Notes under the pieces: generated by a model | What the model saw: the letters and a program-made list of their open reading frames with translations, nothing else | What the model was told of the DNA's origin: nothing | Database searches by the model: none | In this document: positions 42,657 to 54,355 of the stretch, piece by piece | Position numbering within the stretch: the stretch's first letter is position 1 | Layout of the letters: each line of letters starts with the position of its first letter | DNA from: Cryptomeria japonica | Lineage: Eukaryota; Streptophyta; Pinopsida; Cupressales; Cupressaceae | Assembly: GCF_030272615.1 (NCBI RefSeq) | Contig: NC_081412.1 | Location: 478,181,657-478,245,656, forward strand | Length of the DNA: 64,000 bases | Direction: 5' to 3' | Program-made: the position numbers and the translations under genes

Positions 42657-42780
42657 CACACCCGATGATGAATCGGTGTCAAGGCATATTATGATATAAG
42701 CACACCCGATAATGAATCAGTGTCAAAGCAGATTATGTTATAATCACACCCGATAATGGATCGGTGTTAAATTAAACAAT
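42657..42780. repeat. 44-bp tandem repeat, three copies
   Basis: Copies start at 42657, 42701 and 42745 with CACACCCGATGATGAATCGG, CACACCCGATAATGAATCAG and CACACCCGATAATGGATCGG. The third is partial. The CCGAT motif recurs to 42885 in less regular form. Confidence 0.8.
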
Positions 42781-44245
42781 AACAATAACTAATAGCATCA
42801 TATGCTATCGGGTTAATACCCCGATAGTATATTAATGCCGATTCATAAATGAATCGACATTAATATAACCCGATAGCATTTAGATTTACGCTTAACATAG
42901 TTAAGCAGGTCATCGATCTAATCCATATCCATTATCAATATCATAATCAAGGTTACAGTCTGATAAACATATTCAGTTTAGATAATCTAATAGCATAGAC
43001 GAATAAATCAAAATAGAGGAGATTAATGAGATAGGAAAATCTGATCTTGTAGAAGCTACTAATGCATTAACACTATGGATGTCTTATGAAGATTCAAGAT
43101 TATGAAAATAAGAACAAAATGCCTATGCAAGTGTAAACAAGCAACTACGAGAAAGCACCTAATTAATCTATGTTAATTTTAGCAAAGTAACAAAGCAAAT
43201 GCTCCTAAATGTTCTCTCAAAATAACTATAAATTTGATGCATAAAGATTTCTGGATCTTTTTGAAGAAGGAATGAGCTCTATTTATAGGGAAAATAGGGC
43301 AATGGATGGTTGAGATTGAGTAATCTCTACAAGGGTCAGGATTGATGGGTTTATGATCCATGTGAGGGCTTTCAACCCAATCCCATGATGACAAATGTCA
43401 ACATGGGATGGCTTGAGAGGAAAGGGAAGAAGCATTAAATGCTTGAGATGACATGAAGGTTACCTTAGTAGGTAAGGTTAGGCTTGAGTTAGTGGATAAA
43501 GCTTTTATCCAATGAATAATGCCTTTATCCAATGGACAAACTCTTGTGCAAGTGTTAATGGGGATAACCATGGTCAAAGCAATAAATGCTTGAAGAGACG
43601 CATGAGTTAAATGAGGGTTGAGTTAGAGGGAAAGTCTCTAACCATGGGGGTGAGTTGAGTTTAATCATTAATGGTTATGTAAGAGCCATAAATGGTTTGG
43701 AAGACTTTAGGGGTTAACTTGTTGGAGAACAAAAGTCTTTAATGCTTTTCAAAAACTTTGGAGGCTTTGAGAAGTGACTTCTCTTTGCTTAGGAATGTGA
43801 CAATAATTAGGGGATAGGATTAGGCTAATTTGGAATGGATTAGAAGAATCTAGAATGGGTTTAGGATGCAAGTGGGTTTGGTAGGTGAGAGAAAATAGGA
43901 TTTTAATTAAAATAAAATTCATTTATTTCAACTAAAATTGTGCAACTTGCATTTGTAGGAGAATGCAAGTTTGGGGGGGGGGAGTTTAGAGATTTAAATA
44001 ATTATTTATTTATTTATTTAAATGAGGAAAGAGGTTAAATTAAACAAATATGCTTTATTCATTTAATTAATTGTTAGAGTGTGGTTTAATGAATGAATTT
44101 AAATAAATTGAATAATTTATTTAGTTAATAGAAGAAGAGGTTGAGGATGAATGAATTAAATATCAATTTAATTAACAATTAAATAATCAAATAAATAGTA
44201 AATATTCATTTAATTAAGTGGACAGATTTATGTGTCTACAACTTC

Positions 44246-45614
44246 TACACTGGATGTTCTGTATTATTTCTCTTCTCACTCATTCTATTTTAAGAACTTC
44301 CTTTCCAAAATAGAGCCAATTTATTTAGGTCATGGAAAACATAAGCTCATGTCTCTGCTTTTGCTGCTTTGATTCTTGCTACCATACTTAAGCATGGACA
44401 GCTTCTCATCTACCATAGGGGTAACCGGTGAAAGGATATTGTTGTGAAAGTGAAGTTACTAAATGCACCTTCTAGTTGCTCAAACTGTTCAAATTAAAGA
44501 AAACTGTCATATTTTCATGGGAAAAAGTTAATCTGCAATGGAAATAAATACTTAACACTGTGAACTTGAAAAATAATGACTACATACATGTGCACTTCAG
44601 ATATGATCCTTTTGTATATACTATATTTCAGAGAATGGGTCAAATTATCAATATCTCTTTGATTTTATATGGGATCAAAATTTATAATGAGCAAGTAGAA
44701 TCATCACATATATAGTCAGCATACAATGCCTTTATTATATTTTGTTAATATGGTTGTCTTTGTCTATGTATTAATTGTTTATTGGCTTTTGGGTAGTTAC
44801 AAGAGTGGATTGATAGATGGTTGCATTCTCATGGCAACTATTGAGTCTTTTAAATAGCCTTTGCATAGCTAGGGAAAGTAGTCTAATCCTTGGCTGAACA
44901 TCTTTGGTTAATTTTTTTTAATAACTTCATGTTTGAATAAATATATTCTTTTACTCCTTTGTTTGGTATGCTTTGTTATTAATTCAAGTATCATTTTTAT
45001 TAGATAGAAGAGCATATGTTTGGTGTCTTTACCTTAAAAGAAATTGGGTCAGATTCATGCCCTTAGACCCCAACAAAAGTGGGAAGAGACTACAACATGG
45101 TCAAAATCAAGAGACTAGATAGTCCTTAAGGATGATAGAACAAAGAGAACAAACGAGATAACTACAGGAAGAAATTGAAGAAACCCTAGTTCAAATCCAA
45201 AGTTAGAGCAAATCTTGAGAATAGAGTCCAATTTTTCTGTGTGAGTCAAAGTTAGAGCCATAGTCGGGAAAACAAAAAATTAAAATATTTCCATTACAAA
45301 GAAGCATACGAGAGTAGAGTGGGAGGATATAAGGTTCCCAACCCTTAACTATATCACATAATTAAATAAACAATTCAATTACACATAAATATGGAAATGA
45401 ATGAATCGTCTTCAGTATATATAAATGACATATTACATCTCACATGTAAAAGTTCCCAATCTAGGTATAAGCATATGAAATATGATATAAAAATAGTACT
45501 CCTTAGAATCTCATGCCATGTAGTCACCGCCATACCAAAAATGTTGTACAGATACAAGTTATGATATATGAACATAATCATTGAAATCTCTGGTTGCCAC
45601 TAACCCACACGGTC
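44246..45614. other. Unassigned sequence
   Basis: AT-rich, no supported gene or element. Confidence 0.35.
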
Positions 45615-45693
45615 ATCCGCAAATCCAGGAGACGAGAACATGGTTCAAGCACTTTTTTGCCCAACCATGTTCTTGTCTCCTGGATTTGCGGAT
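45615..45693. repeat. Near-perfect hairpin, 31-base arms
   Basis: Arms 45615-45645 and 45663-45693 are inverted repeats with a single mismatch (G-U compatible in RNA), around a 17-base loop. Pairing stops abruptly outside the arms. It could be a tiny foldback transposon, a recent local inverted duplication, or a small-RNA hairpin. Nothing nearby decides between these. Confidence 0.85.
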
Positions 45694-46917
45694 ACGAAGA
45701 ATACTCGACCCTGCATGAAATGCCTAGCAACTTGGAAACAACATGTAGGAGGGAAACCCCGATGCAACCTAACATATCTACTTACATTTCTAACATGAAC
45801 ATGCAATGTCCTACTATTAGGATATGGTAGAGAAACATATCTATGTAATTTGATATGCAACTATTACTCTATTTCAATGGAAACATGGCTTTAGCCAAAG
45901 CACTTGAATATACTGGTAGATCTCAGAAAAAAGATCGACCTTTTCTGTTAGCCCATATTCGGTACCCTTTCCTGGAAGTTAAACCCATCACATGCATAGA
46001 AAAGTAATCTACTCTCTTTACTAAGACAATCCAAGGCCAAACATGCATATGCCCAATAAATAATTCCTTTTTCTGTTCATGCACATGATAAAAATTATGA
46101 TACTAAATGCATTACTTTTCTCACTATATATCGTGCAAGATTTAATGTGAATACAAAAATGAGATCTACGTGATACTTCATGCATATTGATCTTCTGATA
46201 TGAATTTCATGCAATATTTATTTCAAATGCATATGCTATTTGAATTCATGTTTTTCTAACCATTTTCATGTTGTTTTTGTAGCAGGGATAAGAGATTTCA
46301 GTCACATAGAGAATGATACAATTTGCATTGTTCCCATTAATAATCTAAAAGAGGCTGAAACAATATTCATAATAGATAAATTTAGAGATGATAAAGTGAT
46401 TGCAAACACAAATTAAAGAAAAGAGGAAATGTTACTTCCTATGTAGAAATTAGAGTAGTTTTTAACAAATAGAGTGACACTAATTGATATGCAAATGTAA
46501 TTTAATAAACCTTTAAGATGGGCCAAAACTATATTTTGACATAAAGTTTTAAAAGCTGGGTCAGCAGACTATCTTTTTACTTGGACCCTTCGTAAAAGTC
46601 TACATGTTGGGGTTACAATATCACAGCTCTTAAGAGTGAACCAACTAAAATGGTAATTAGGAATGGTATGGATAAGCAATTTTTACTGATCCAAGTCAAT
46701 CATACATTCAAACATGCGCAAGCATGGGATATTATCATCAAATAAAGAAGGCTTTCTTAAAATGGACATGCAATTAAGAAAAAATATGCTTATTATAAGC
46801 AATTTTATTCCAATCAAAGATTCCACGGGATGTAGAGTGATGGCAACCACTTATCACTATTATTTTATAGACTTAAAGAGCCAAACTATGTTTACTAAAT
46901 GTGGGATGACCTACCTA
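45694..46917. other. Unassigned sequence
   Basis: No supported gene. The ORF at 46714-46920 (68 residues) has no recognisable motif. Confidence 0.35.
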
Positions 46918-47385
46918 TAGAGCTGATGCACTGATGGAGTGCTGTGTTCAGTAATCAACCTTTTTAACAGTGGAGGAGTTTTCTAAATAGATGACAAGGG
47001 CTATCGACATTACAGCTAATGTTAAACGACGAAATGTAGATGCACATTCTAGATATGTGATACTACTAAAAGGGAAGGTAATAAGAAGCAATACATTATG
47101 CACAAATACAGATGATGGACAGCTTGGTCCTCTGGTAACTTTTTAAGCTACAGTAGAGCTGATGCGGTAATGAAGTGCTGTGTTAGGTAATCAACATTAT
47201 CAACAGTGAAGGAGTTTTTTAAATAGATGACAAGGACTATCAGCATTACAGCTAATGTTAAATGTAGATGCACATTCTAGATACATGATACTACTAAAAG
47301 AGACAGCATTAAGAAGCAATATATTATGCACAAATACAGATCATGGACAACTTGGTCCTCTCGTAGCTTTTAAGATACAATAGAA
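46918..47385. repeat. 236-bp tandem duplication
   Basis: Units start at 46918 and 47154 (TAGAGCTGATGC...) and share CAGCTTGGTCCTCT and ATGCACATTCTAGATA blocks, with roughly 10 percent difference and one small deletion in the second unit. No coding content is recognised. Confidence 0.8.
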
Positions 47386-48005
47386 AGTGAATCTTCTCTT
47401 GATGAAAAGGTGGTTAACACATTGGTAAATATAGAACAAAAAATGAGGAACATAAAAAAAGCTCGAGAACTATTTATTTTCTACATAGTTATAGTTATAG
47501 TGGGAGAGGAACTGTCATTACAAAATCTATTGAATGCATATAGCTATGAAACAAACCTTGTTCATGAAATACCCACCTACGAATCTATAAATATTGCTGG
47601 GTGCAAAATAAAGGAAAAGGAATATAATAGAGACATGCCTAAATTTTGTAACTGTAACTTTACTTTTACTAGAATGCTACTCCTTTAACTTCTGAAATGA
47701 ATCGGCGTTATTCCCTTTTTAAGTCACCTTATCACCACTTTGTATATGTGATCTGTTGTGTCAAGCCCATCTGGAATCCTAATCAACCTACCAAATCACT
47801 TATTCATTAAATAAAATTCCTCGTCTTATTGCATCTCTCCATTTCGTTTTGCCGGTTTTCTTCGAGATCAAAGAATCAACTATCATAGATAACCCCCTAC
47901 CATAATAAAGCTGACTATGGTTTTTATTTGAGAGACAACGGTGTGGGTTGCAATATCCACTAGACATGTAGAATGAGAGCTCTAGATTGCAAAAACTCAA
48001 CACAA

Positions 48006-48025
48006 ATATATATATATATATATAT
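48006..48025. repeat. AT dinucleotide microsatellite
   Basis: About ten AT units immediately upstream of the PPR fragment. Confidence 0.9.
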
Positions 48026-48026
48026 A

Positions 48027-48235
48027 AGATTTGCAAAAAATGGATTTCTTGAAGAGACTTTCAAACAAAAGCAATTGGCAGGAGAAAGGCTGAATTTCAC
48101 AACCTTTGCCAGCATCCTTCCTGCCTGTGCCATAATGGAAGCTATGGGGCAAGGTATCGACATCCCTCAATCATAATGAAAGATGGTTTTTTGCCAGATA
48201 CTATAGCTGGAAATGCGATGGTGTTGCCCATGTTT
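48027..48235 (+). pseudogene. PPR-repeat protein fragment
   Basis: RFAKNGFLEETFKQKQLAGE, then NFTTFASILPACAIMEAMGQ, GIDIPQS and, after a one-base frameshift near 48176, SIIMKDGFLPDTIAGNAMV. This is the familiar order of plant PLS-type pentatricopeptide repeats (YAQNG..EEAL..F..MQ...P...TFAS.LPACA...A...G..IH..I...GF..DV.VGNALV). PPR proteins bind organellar RNA. Here only about 65 residues remain, with a frameshift and no start, so it is a relic. It is unrelated in sequence to the pseudogene that follows at 48950. Confidence 0.65.
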
Positions 48236-48949
48236 TTGACCTTGGCTAATTTTAAACTTTTCCTATGGTTCATTGACCTCTCAAATGCCTTTTTGTTAGT
48301 AATTCAATAAACCACATGACGATTGATGGAGATATTTAATTTGATGAAATGACTCCAAGCTGCACACCAACAGACTTGTTGAAGAGACTTTAGAAATTTT
48401 CATGAAAATGCAAGTGGCGGTTGGCTTCGTTAATCAAATGGAATGTTTGAAATTCTTCTTCATTGGCATTTTAGGCGAGTTGTAAAAATGTTGTCCAGTC
48501 TTGACGGGGTTTGCACAACCTCGTCGAAGCCTGATAAAGAAAAAGGGTTCTTTCAGTGCTTTTCAAAAGTTTTGAAACTTGTAGTGGTGTCCAAAACAGT
48601 TTTAAAAACTATTTTAAAGCCAGCATATTAGCAGTATAACAGTGAAAGTGAATGTTTTCAAAATAACATCGGCCTTGCATTGGTTGTGACGACTAACTGA
48701 ATTCCCAACACTCAAACAATATAGTTTTTGAAGACATTAATAAAGCATATCGGCCAAATACACTGTTCTTTTGACCATTTTGGAACCTGATAGGGTTATT
48801 AAACCTCCATTGGCTCCGATGCATAATCCATAACTCATGAAATCAAAGCTGAATATACTTGAAGTTTTGTAGCAGACACAAAATGAATTTGTTGAAAAGG
48901 CTTTAGAAACTTCTGAGAAAAAATAATCATTAGGCATATTGCAAAACTC

Positions 48950-50566
48950 GGTAAAGTCTGTCCCAGATATGACAGCACATTGTTCTATGATTGAGGGACT
49001 GCTCTTAGAGAAGAAGCCAGTGAAAACCTGGCTTTCTTTTATTTTTCAATTATCCAAGGGAAAGAAAGTATTGATGCTATCTTGGAGAAACTTGATATAG
49101 AGAAATGTGGTTTAGAGGAGAATATCGAGAGTTTTTGCCATGCTTCTATACAGCGTATGGGATGATCAGTTCTTGATGCATGTCAGGGTCGGCTTCTGTT
49201 TATGGAGCCCAAGTGCAGGAGGATGGAGAATGCACTAATTCCACAACAGTGTTATAAAAAGGGTTGAATGTTTTGTGGAGGCTGGATTTGTACCAACAAC
49301 TACTAAAACTGACCTTGCACAGCCTGATGCTAGCTCCCCAATAATACATGTTGATATAGAGAAAGATAGTAAGCAACTGTCAGTTAATCAACTGGATATG
49401 GAATATGAAAACTGGTTAAAAGCAATGCACGAGAGTTATGATGAAGAGGTGGAATATTGTGATGTCAAGGCAGTGTGGGATTGAATTTTGGAAATCTAGG
49501 TGCAACAGAGAAAAACATATCAAACTGATAGAGACACCTGATTTAATTAAGAATCTTTTGAAAAACAGCCTTGATGCATGCTCCAAAATAAATGAAGTTC
49601 ATCCAATATTTTCAAGGTTATATGCAGCAGACAACTCTTTATTCCCAAGGAAAGATGATATTAAGCCACTTTCTGCTCTTTCAGAATCAGGAGATCTTAA
49701 AGAAGGAAAATGTAATACAGGGGTTAGGGGTCAAGGAAGAATTAACAAGTAACAAGTTTGATATTTTGGGGTCTAATCAAAATAATATTGTTGGAAATAT
49801 CCTTTCAACCAAGAGGTGCTTGGATGCTGAGAATTTGAGTTCCAGTCTTAACATTGGATCCCTACAAAAATACTGTGTCAAAAGAGAAGTCTGGTGATTC
49901 TGGAGATACGAATCTTGATAAAGTGGTAGAACCAAAATCAGGCAATACTGATGTGAAATTTGACAGAAGGAAGTGGGCACTTGAGGTACTTGCAAGGGAG
50001 ACAGGTGGCAGTTAAAAGATAAATGAATTGAGCAGAGGGTAAAAAGTTAGCTTTCCATTATTGATTCAGTTACCTATAGATATCAGGTCAACCTTGCCAC
50101 ATGATTGTCACAGTAAAATCCCAACTTCAGTCATGCAGATGCAACTAAATCGTTGTGGAACTTTCTCTGAAAATGCAAACATGAAAAACTGCAGAATCTA
50201 AGTTTGCTGTTGCAGATGCAGATGGAAAAGGAAATCTATGAAAGATCTAATAGTATAAGTGTTTATATTAACCTTTGTGCCCAAGCTTTGTTTCGGTAAT
50301 CATGTAACTATAAAGCTGTAGAAAATGATGATGCTTACTATGAGCTGGGAACTGAGTTAGGGGATGATGTTACTGGAGCTCTGAAGGATGCAGGCATTAT
50401 ATCTGACCCCCTACTGGAAGCCCTTATCGTATAACTGAAGATAGTGGGGTTGAAACTGACATTGTAGTTGAAAACAAAAATGATGCAATTGGTTGCATTG
50501 AGAATGTTTTGGAACTGGGCTGTCACCCAGATTTGGATATATATGGAGACAGTTGTTGTTCCAATG
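48950..50566 (+). pseudogene. Degenerate host gene, first part (possibly PHD-finger protein)
   Basis: Frames on the plus strand give plant-like protein pieces: ENWLKAMHESYDEEVEYC (49275-49480), INEVHPIFSRLYAADNSLFP (49599), KFDRRKWALEVLARETG (about 49960), VSFPLLIQLPIDIR and HSKIPTSVMQMQLNRC (about 50045-50155), GALKDAGIISDPLLEAL (about 50370) and CHPDLDIYGDSCCSN (50521-50566). The order KKWALEVLARKT, FPLLxQLPxDMR, HxKIPxSVRQxQL and HPELDIYGD recalls the C-terminal half of a conserved plant RING/FYVE/PHD-type zinc-finger protein. I make that assignment from memory and hold it loosely. Many frameshifts and stops are present. Giant LTR copy B is inserted after 50566. Confidence 0.45.
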
Positions 50567-50590
50567 TGTTGTGACCTTTTTCACCCATCA

Positions 50591-50607
50591 CCCCATTGCA
50601 AATGGGG
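50591..50607. repeat. Palindrome CCCCATT-GCA-AATGGGG at LTR start
   Basis: Same arms in copy A (11406-11422) and copy C (30860-30876, spacer CCA). Degraded in copy D. About 25 bases inside the LTR terminus in B. Confidence 0.7.
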
Positions 50608-50818
50608 ACCCTCTCTTTTCCTGCTTTCTAGGGTTTTGTTAGTGTCCTATGACCTTTTGTTGCAGTTTCACCAAGCCTTGTCCAGTTCAGAGCATTTCAG
50701 GCCTTGACGATTGAAAGTTAGTTTTTGCAAGTTATGTGATTCCGAAATGCGAACACCACCAGAGTGCTTAGAGAGGCCAAAGGACGAAGATCGCAATTGA
50801 TTTGGACGAATTTGGACA

Positions 50819-50942
50819 ACTTTCTATTTTTAGAAAGTTTTTTTTTTTTGCTTTTTCCTATTTTTTAGGAAGTTTCGTTTTTGGCATTTTTAGCCCAATC
50901 CCGGTATGGCTATTTTTAGAAAGTTTTCCCTATTTTTTAGGG
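50819..50942. repeat. Compensated palindromes in LTR copy B
   Basis: ACTTTCTA-TTTT-TAGAAAGT (50819-50838), TTCCTA-TTTTT-TAGGAA (50855-50871) and CCCTA-TTTTT-TAGGG (50928-50942). Stem bases differ from the ACTTACTA/TAGTAAGT type but pairing is kept. Confidence 0.75.
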
Positions 50943-50972
50943 ATGTCTGCTTTTTGCTTTTTTGGAATGGGA

Positions 50973-51190
50973 ACCTAGGGTTTGCACTTGCATCATTGAC
51001 CAGCTTCGACCGGGACTCAAAAATTCCAAGTTTTGACCTAAAAAGCTAAATCCCTAGCTTTTAGGCTTTTTGCTTTTTCGGGATGTAAACCTAGGGTTTA
51101 CACTTGCACCACTGACTAGCTTCGACCGGAACTTGAAAATTCCAAGTTTTGACCTAAAAAGCCAAATCCCTAGATTTTAGGGGGCGTGAT
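50973..51190. repeat. 116-bp tandem duplication in LTR copy B
   Basis: Units start at 50973 and 51089 with ACCTAGGGTTTGCACTTGCA and ACCTAGGGTTTACACTTGCA, and share the block AGCTTCGACCGG and AATTCCAAGTTTTGACC. Confidence 0.85.
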
Positions 51191-51476
51191 GTCTTAGATG
51201 ATCCACCTAGGCATGGATTTCAAATTTCAAGTTAATCTAGTTAAATTTGATGAAGCTGTGAAATTTTGAATTTTTTCTAAGAAATTTGGCTAAGTTCGGA
51301 ATGTCATCTTGATCCTGAAATTTGACTAAGTCTGGAAAATTGGAGAATCCTCCAAAAACTAGATTTTGCATTATAAGTCCTAGAGACCTGAAACCACTCT
51401 CAAACATCTTGACAATATATATGAAATATAACTTAAAAGTATAAGTTCTTATACTTAAATGTTATATTTCATATAT

Positions 51477-52705
51477 AGTCCGCCCTCTTGAGAGCCTCCA
51501 AAAGTCCGCCTTGAAGAGCAAAGGTCTGGAAGTCCGGCCATGTTGGAGATGACCAAAAGTCCGCCATGTTGGGAGGTAGACCAAAAGTCTGCCATGTTGA
51601 GAGGTGTCTAAAGTTCGCCATGCATGTTGGAGAGGCTATGAAGAGGGAGCATAGAACTCCGCCCTCAAGGAGACCTTCCTAAAGTCCGCCTTGAGAGGCT
51701 TCAAAACTCCCCCATGTCTTGTGGACTCTCCAAAGTCCGCCCAAACTTGTTGGTGAAGATGGTAAGGACATCAAAACTCCGCCCAAGCATGTCAATTGGT
51801 GGTCATGCCTCTTAAACTTCGCCCTATGCCTTGTGGAGTGAGAAAAGAAGACGTGGGAGCCTTGTCCAAACTCCACCTTCCAAGCATTGAGAATCCTTAG
51901 AAGTCCGGCCTACCCTAGCAACATGATGGAGAGGTCTAGAAGTCTGCCTATGAGGAGCAACCTCCAAAGTCTGCCATAGGTTGGGAAGATTTTTGAAGAG
52001 CACACTCTAAAGTCTGCCCAAGGTCTTCAAAGTGGTGGGAGCCTAGCCTAAAGTCTGCCACGCATGTTAGGGAGAGCCATGAGGAGAGGCCTCCAAAGTC
52101 CGCCATGTCTTAGGACTCTCTAAACTCCGCCATGTGGGAACCAAGTCCAAAGTCCGCCCAAGGTAAGGGGACTCACCAAAACTCCGCCCATGGTGCTGGT
52201 CATCCAAAACTCCGCCCAAGGTGCTGCTAAGTGAATGGTCTTGAAACTCCGCCCTATCCTACCATGTTGGTGGCCAGCCCTTCAAAGTCCGCCATGTTTT
52301 GGAAGAGGCCATGATGGCCAACAGTCTAAAGTCCGCCATGTGTGTGGGGTGCCCAAGGGGTGAAGTCCAAGGTCCGCCCTATGTTGGAGACCCATCAAAA
52401 CTCCGCCCTACCCTAGCAAAATGATGCAAAGGTCTAGAAGTCCGCCCATGTTGGAGATGTCTTAGAAGTCCGCCTAGGGGGTGTGTTCCAAAGTCCGCCC
52501 TATGCCTTAGCCAAAAATACGCCTTGATTGAGCTTTGCTCAAAGTCCGCCCTCCATGTTGAAGGGACCCTTCAAAACTCTGCCCAAAGGAAGTAGATGCT
52601 AAGTATGATGTTGAAGAGCCTTCTCAAACTGCGCCATGCCTTGGAGAGGTAAGGAAAGTCCGCCCAAGTTTGAGGAAGATGAAGGTAAGCCTCCAAAAGT
52701 CTGCC
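51477..52705 (-). repeat. Motif array, CATGGCGGACTTT on minus strand
   Basis: About 35 copies of AAAGTCCGCC or variants (AAACTCCGCC, AAAGTCTGCC, AAAGTTCGCC) occur at about 25-45 base intervals, many followed by ATGTTGG, CAAGG or CTATG. The motif matches the array of copy A. Variants changing CCGCC to CTGCC fit CpG deamination. Confidence 0.85.
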
Positions 52706-53589
52706 TACACATAAAAGTCAAACAGAATCAACGAAAATACAAAGTGATGTCATGAAAATCCTTCAAGATTTCGAACTTAAATCCAAAATAGAAAGTTTTC
52801 AAAAGGAGAATATTGGAAGATTGATAAGGATTTCGAACTTAAATCCAAAATGGAAAGTTTTTTTTAAGATAATATTGGAAGATTAATAAATATTTCGAAC
52901 TTATAGCCAAATTGGAAACTTTTGGAAGATATTTTCTTCGAATTTGGAAACATGACAACACTTTCCAAAAGAATGAGGTTAAAATTGGAAACATGATTTG
53001 GAAGATTTCAAGGGTTTCTGATTGAGGATTTAACTTTATTTACAAATGCTTCGTTGTAAACTTCATTTCTACACCAAGAAGTTCGAAAATATTAAGGAGA
53101 GCTTAGTAAAATACTTTCAGTTTGGAGTTCATTTGGAGAAAGTTTTGGATATTGCTGGAAGTTGGATAAACTTTTTTGACAAAAGTTTCACAGATTTTTG
53201 GAGAAAGACAACCAGTATAAGGACGAATTATTGAATCTCTCCAGAATTTTTGAGTATTTTTTAAGGTGAAATTAAATTCATGATGCAGATTTATATATTT
53301 TCTGAGTTTTTCCAGAGTTTGAGAAATGATTTTTAGTGAATTTGTTCGAATTTCTAAGGGAGGAAAATCATTTTTTTGGCTAAGTATAAGAAATTTTCGG
53401 AGTTATAACACTTGGTGTTGGATTGTGATCACAGTTATCTTGAAGGATTTACATGTGAAAGTCCCATTCTCATGGCTAAGTATGAAAATGAAGTGAAATT
53501 TTCCAAACACTTAGCCGTTTGCAGCCTCGATTTTCTTTAATCCAAGATAGATTTCTAACTTATTTTCCTTTGGTTTTACAGGTCGTAGG

Positions 53590-54140
53590 AGGAAATAGAA
53601 GCGGGATCATCATAGAGATCACAGTTGGAGTTTCAAGCCAAACGAAAGATTGAGGACAAGTTCACAGGCAAGGTTCATCCGGGCGTGAAGATAGCCAAAA
53701 TTTGGCTAAGTATGGGAAATGTTTCACAAAGAAAATTCCAATTTCCTCAATTTTGATGAAGGCATTTCAGGGTATCAAGAAGGACATGATCACAGCGAAT
53801 GCCTGAACAACTTGACCCCATCATTTCATATTTGCAAGGGGTTACCCAGAGCTTTTTAACCCTTCTCCCACACAACATAAATTGGCAACTGAAGGCAGGA
53901 TCATCACAGAAAACACAAATGGAGTTTCGAGCCAAATTCAAAATTGAAGATGAGACCACGAGCAAGGTTCGTCTGAGTATAGAGAGGGCCGAAATTTGGC
54001 TAAGTATGAGAAAAACTTCACTAGGGGTTTTCTTCTCCAAATTCGAGGCACTTGAAAGAATCTCAAGGCATCAAGAAAGAAAAGTTCTCAGACTTGGTGA
54101 AAATATGGAAAAGTTAGATAAACTTCCAACTTCTTGAAGG
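53590..54140 (+). pseudogene. ORF zone of LTR copy B
   Basis: Between array and promoter, pieces of reading frame remain, the longest 53799-54137 (112 residues: PEQLDPIISYLQGVTQSFLT at the start). Two blocks in this zone repeat each other loosely (CATCATAGAGATCACAGTTGG near 53608 and CATCACAGAAAACACAAATGG near 53902), so part arose by duplication. Similarity to the ORFs of copies C and E is only suggestive. Not recognised. Confidence 0.3.
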
Positions 54141-54330
54141 ATTTCATCTCCTGAAGGAATTAAAAAAGACAAGCTCCCAAGCAGAATCAAATGGTGACAA
54201 GAAGGAATCAAATTTCCCTACTTAGACAATTTCTTGACACAAATTGGAGAATTCAAGGAAGACATCCAACATGTTGAGGTGGCGCCTCGTCATTTTCCAA
54301 CCAATCAGATCGCTCCAAGTCAGCATGTCC

Positions 54331-54345
54331 AGGTTCGATGAACCT
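54331..54345. promoter_or_regulatory. Inverted repeat AGGTTC-GAT-GAACCT
   Basis: Counterpart of 8174-8188 in copy A, with the same arms and a different spacer. Confidence 0.4.
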
Positions 54346-54355
54346 GACTTATCCA

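Larger units (their letters stand above)
42490..44240 (-). mobile_element. LTR-like unit (minus strand), ends approximate
   Basis: On the minus strand the unit starts TGTAGACACATAAATCTGTC at 44240. An AT-rich region (44230-43900), a TATA box CCTATAAAT (43281-43288), a region with three 44-base tandem repeats (42657-42780) and a strong foldback (42512-42582) follow. The TGT start, AT-rich upstream part and TATA position fit an LTR. No TSD pair or primer-binding site could be fixed, so the low-coordinate end and the element type are inferred. Confidence 0.4.

Noticed and set aside
51477-52705. CRISPR-like appearance of a regularly repeated short motif
   Set aside because: The repeats are degenerate, linkers are irregular (25-45 bases), there are no cas genes, and the setting is a plant retrotransposon LTR.
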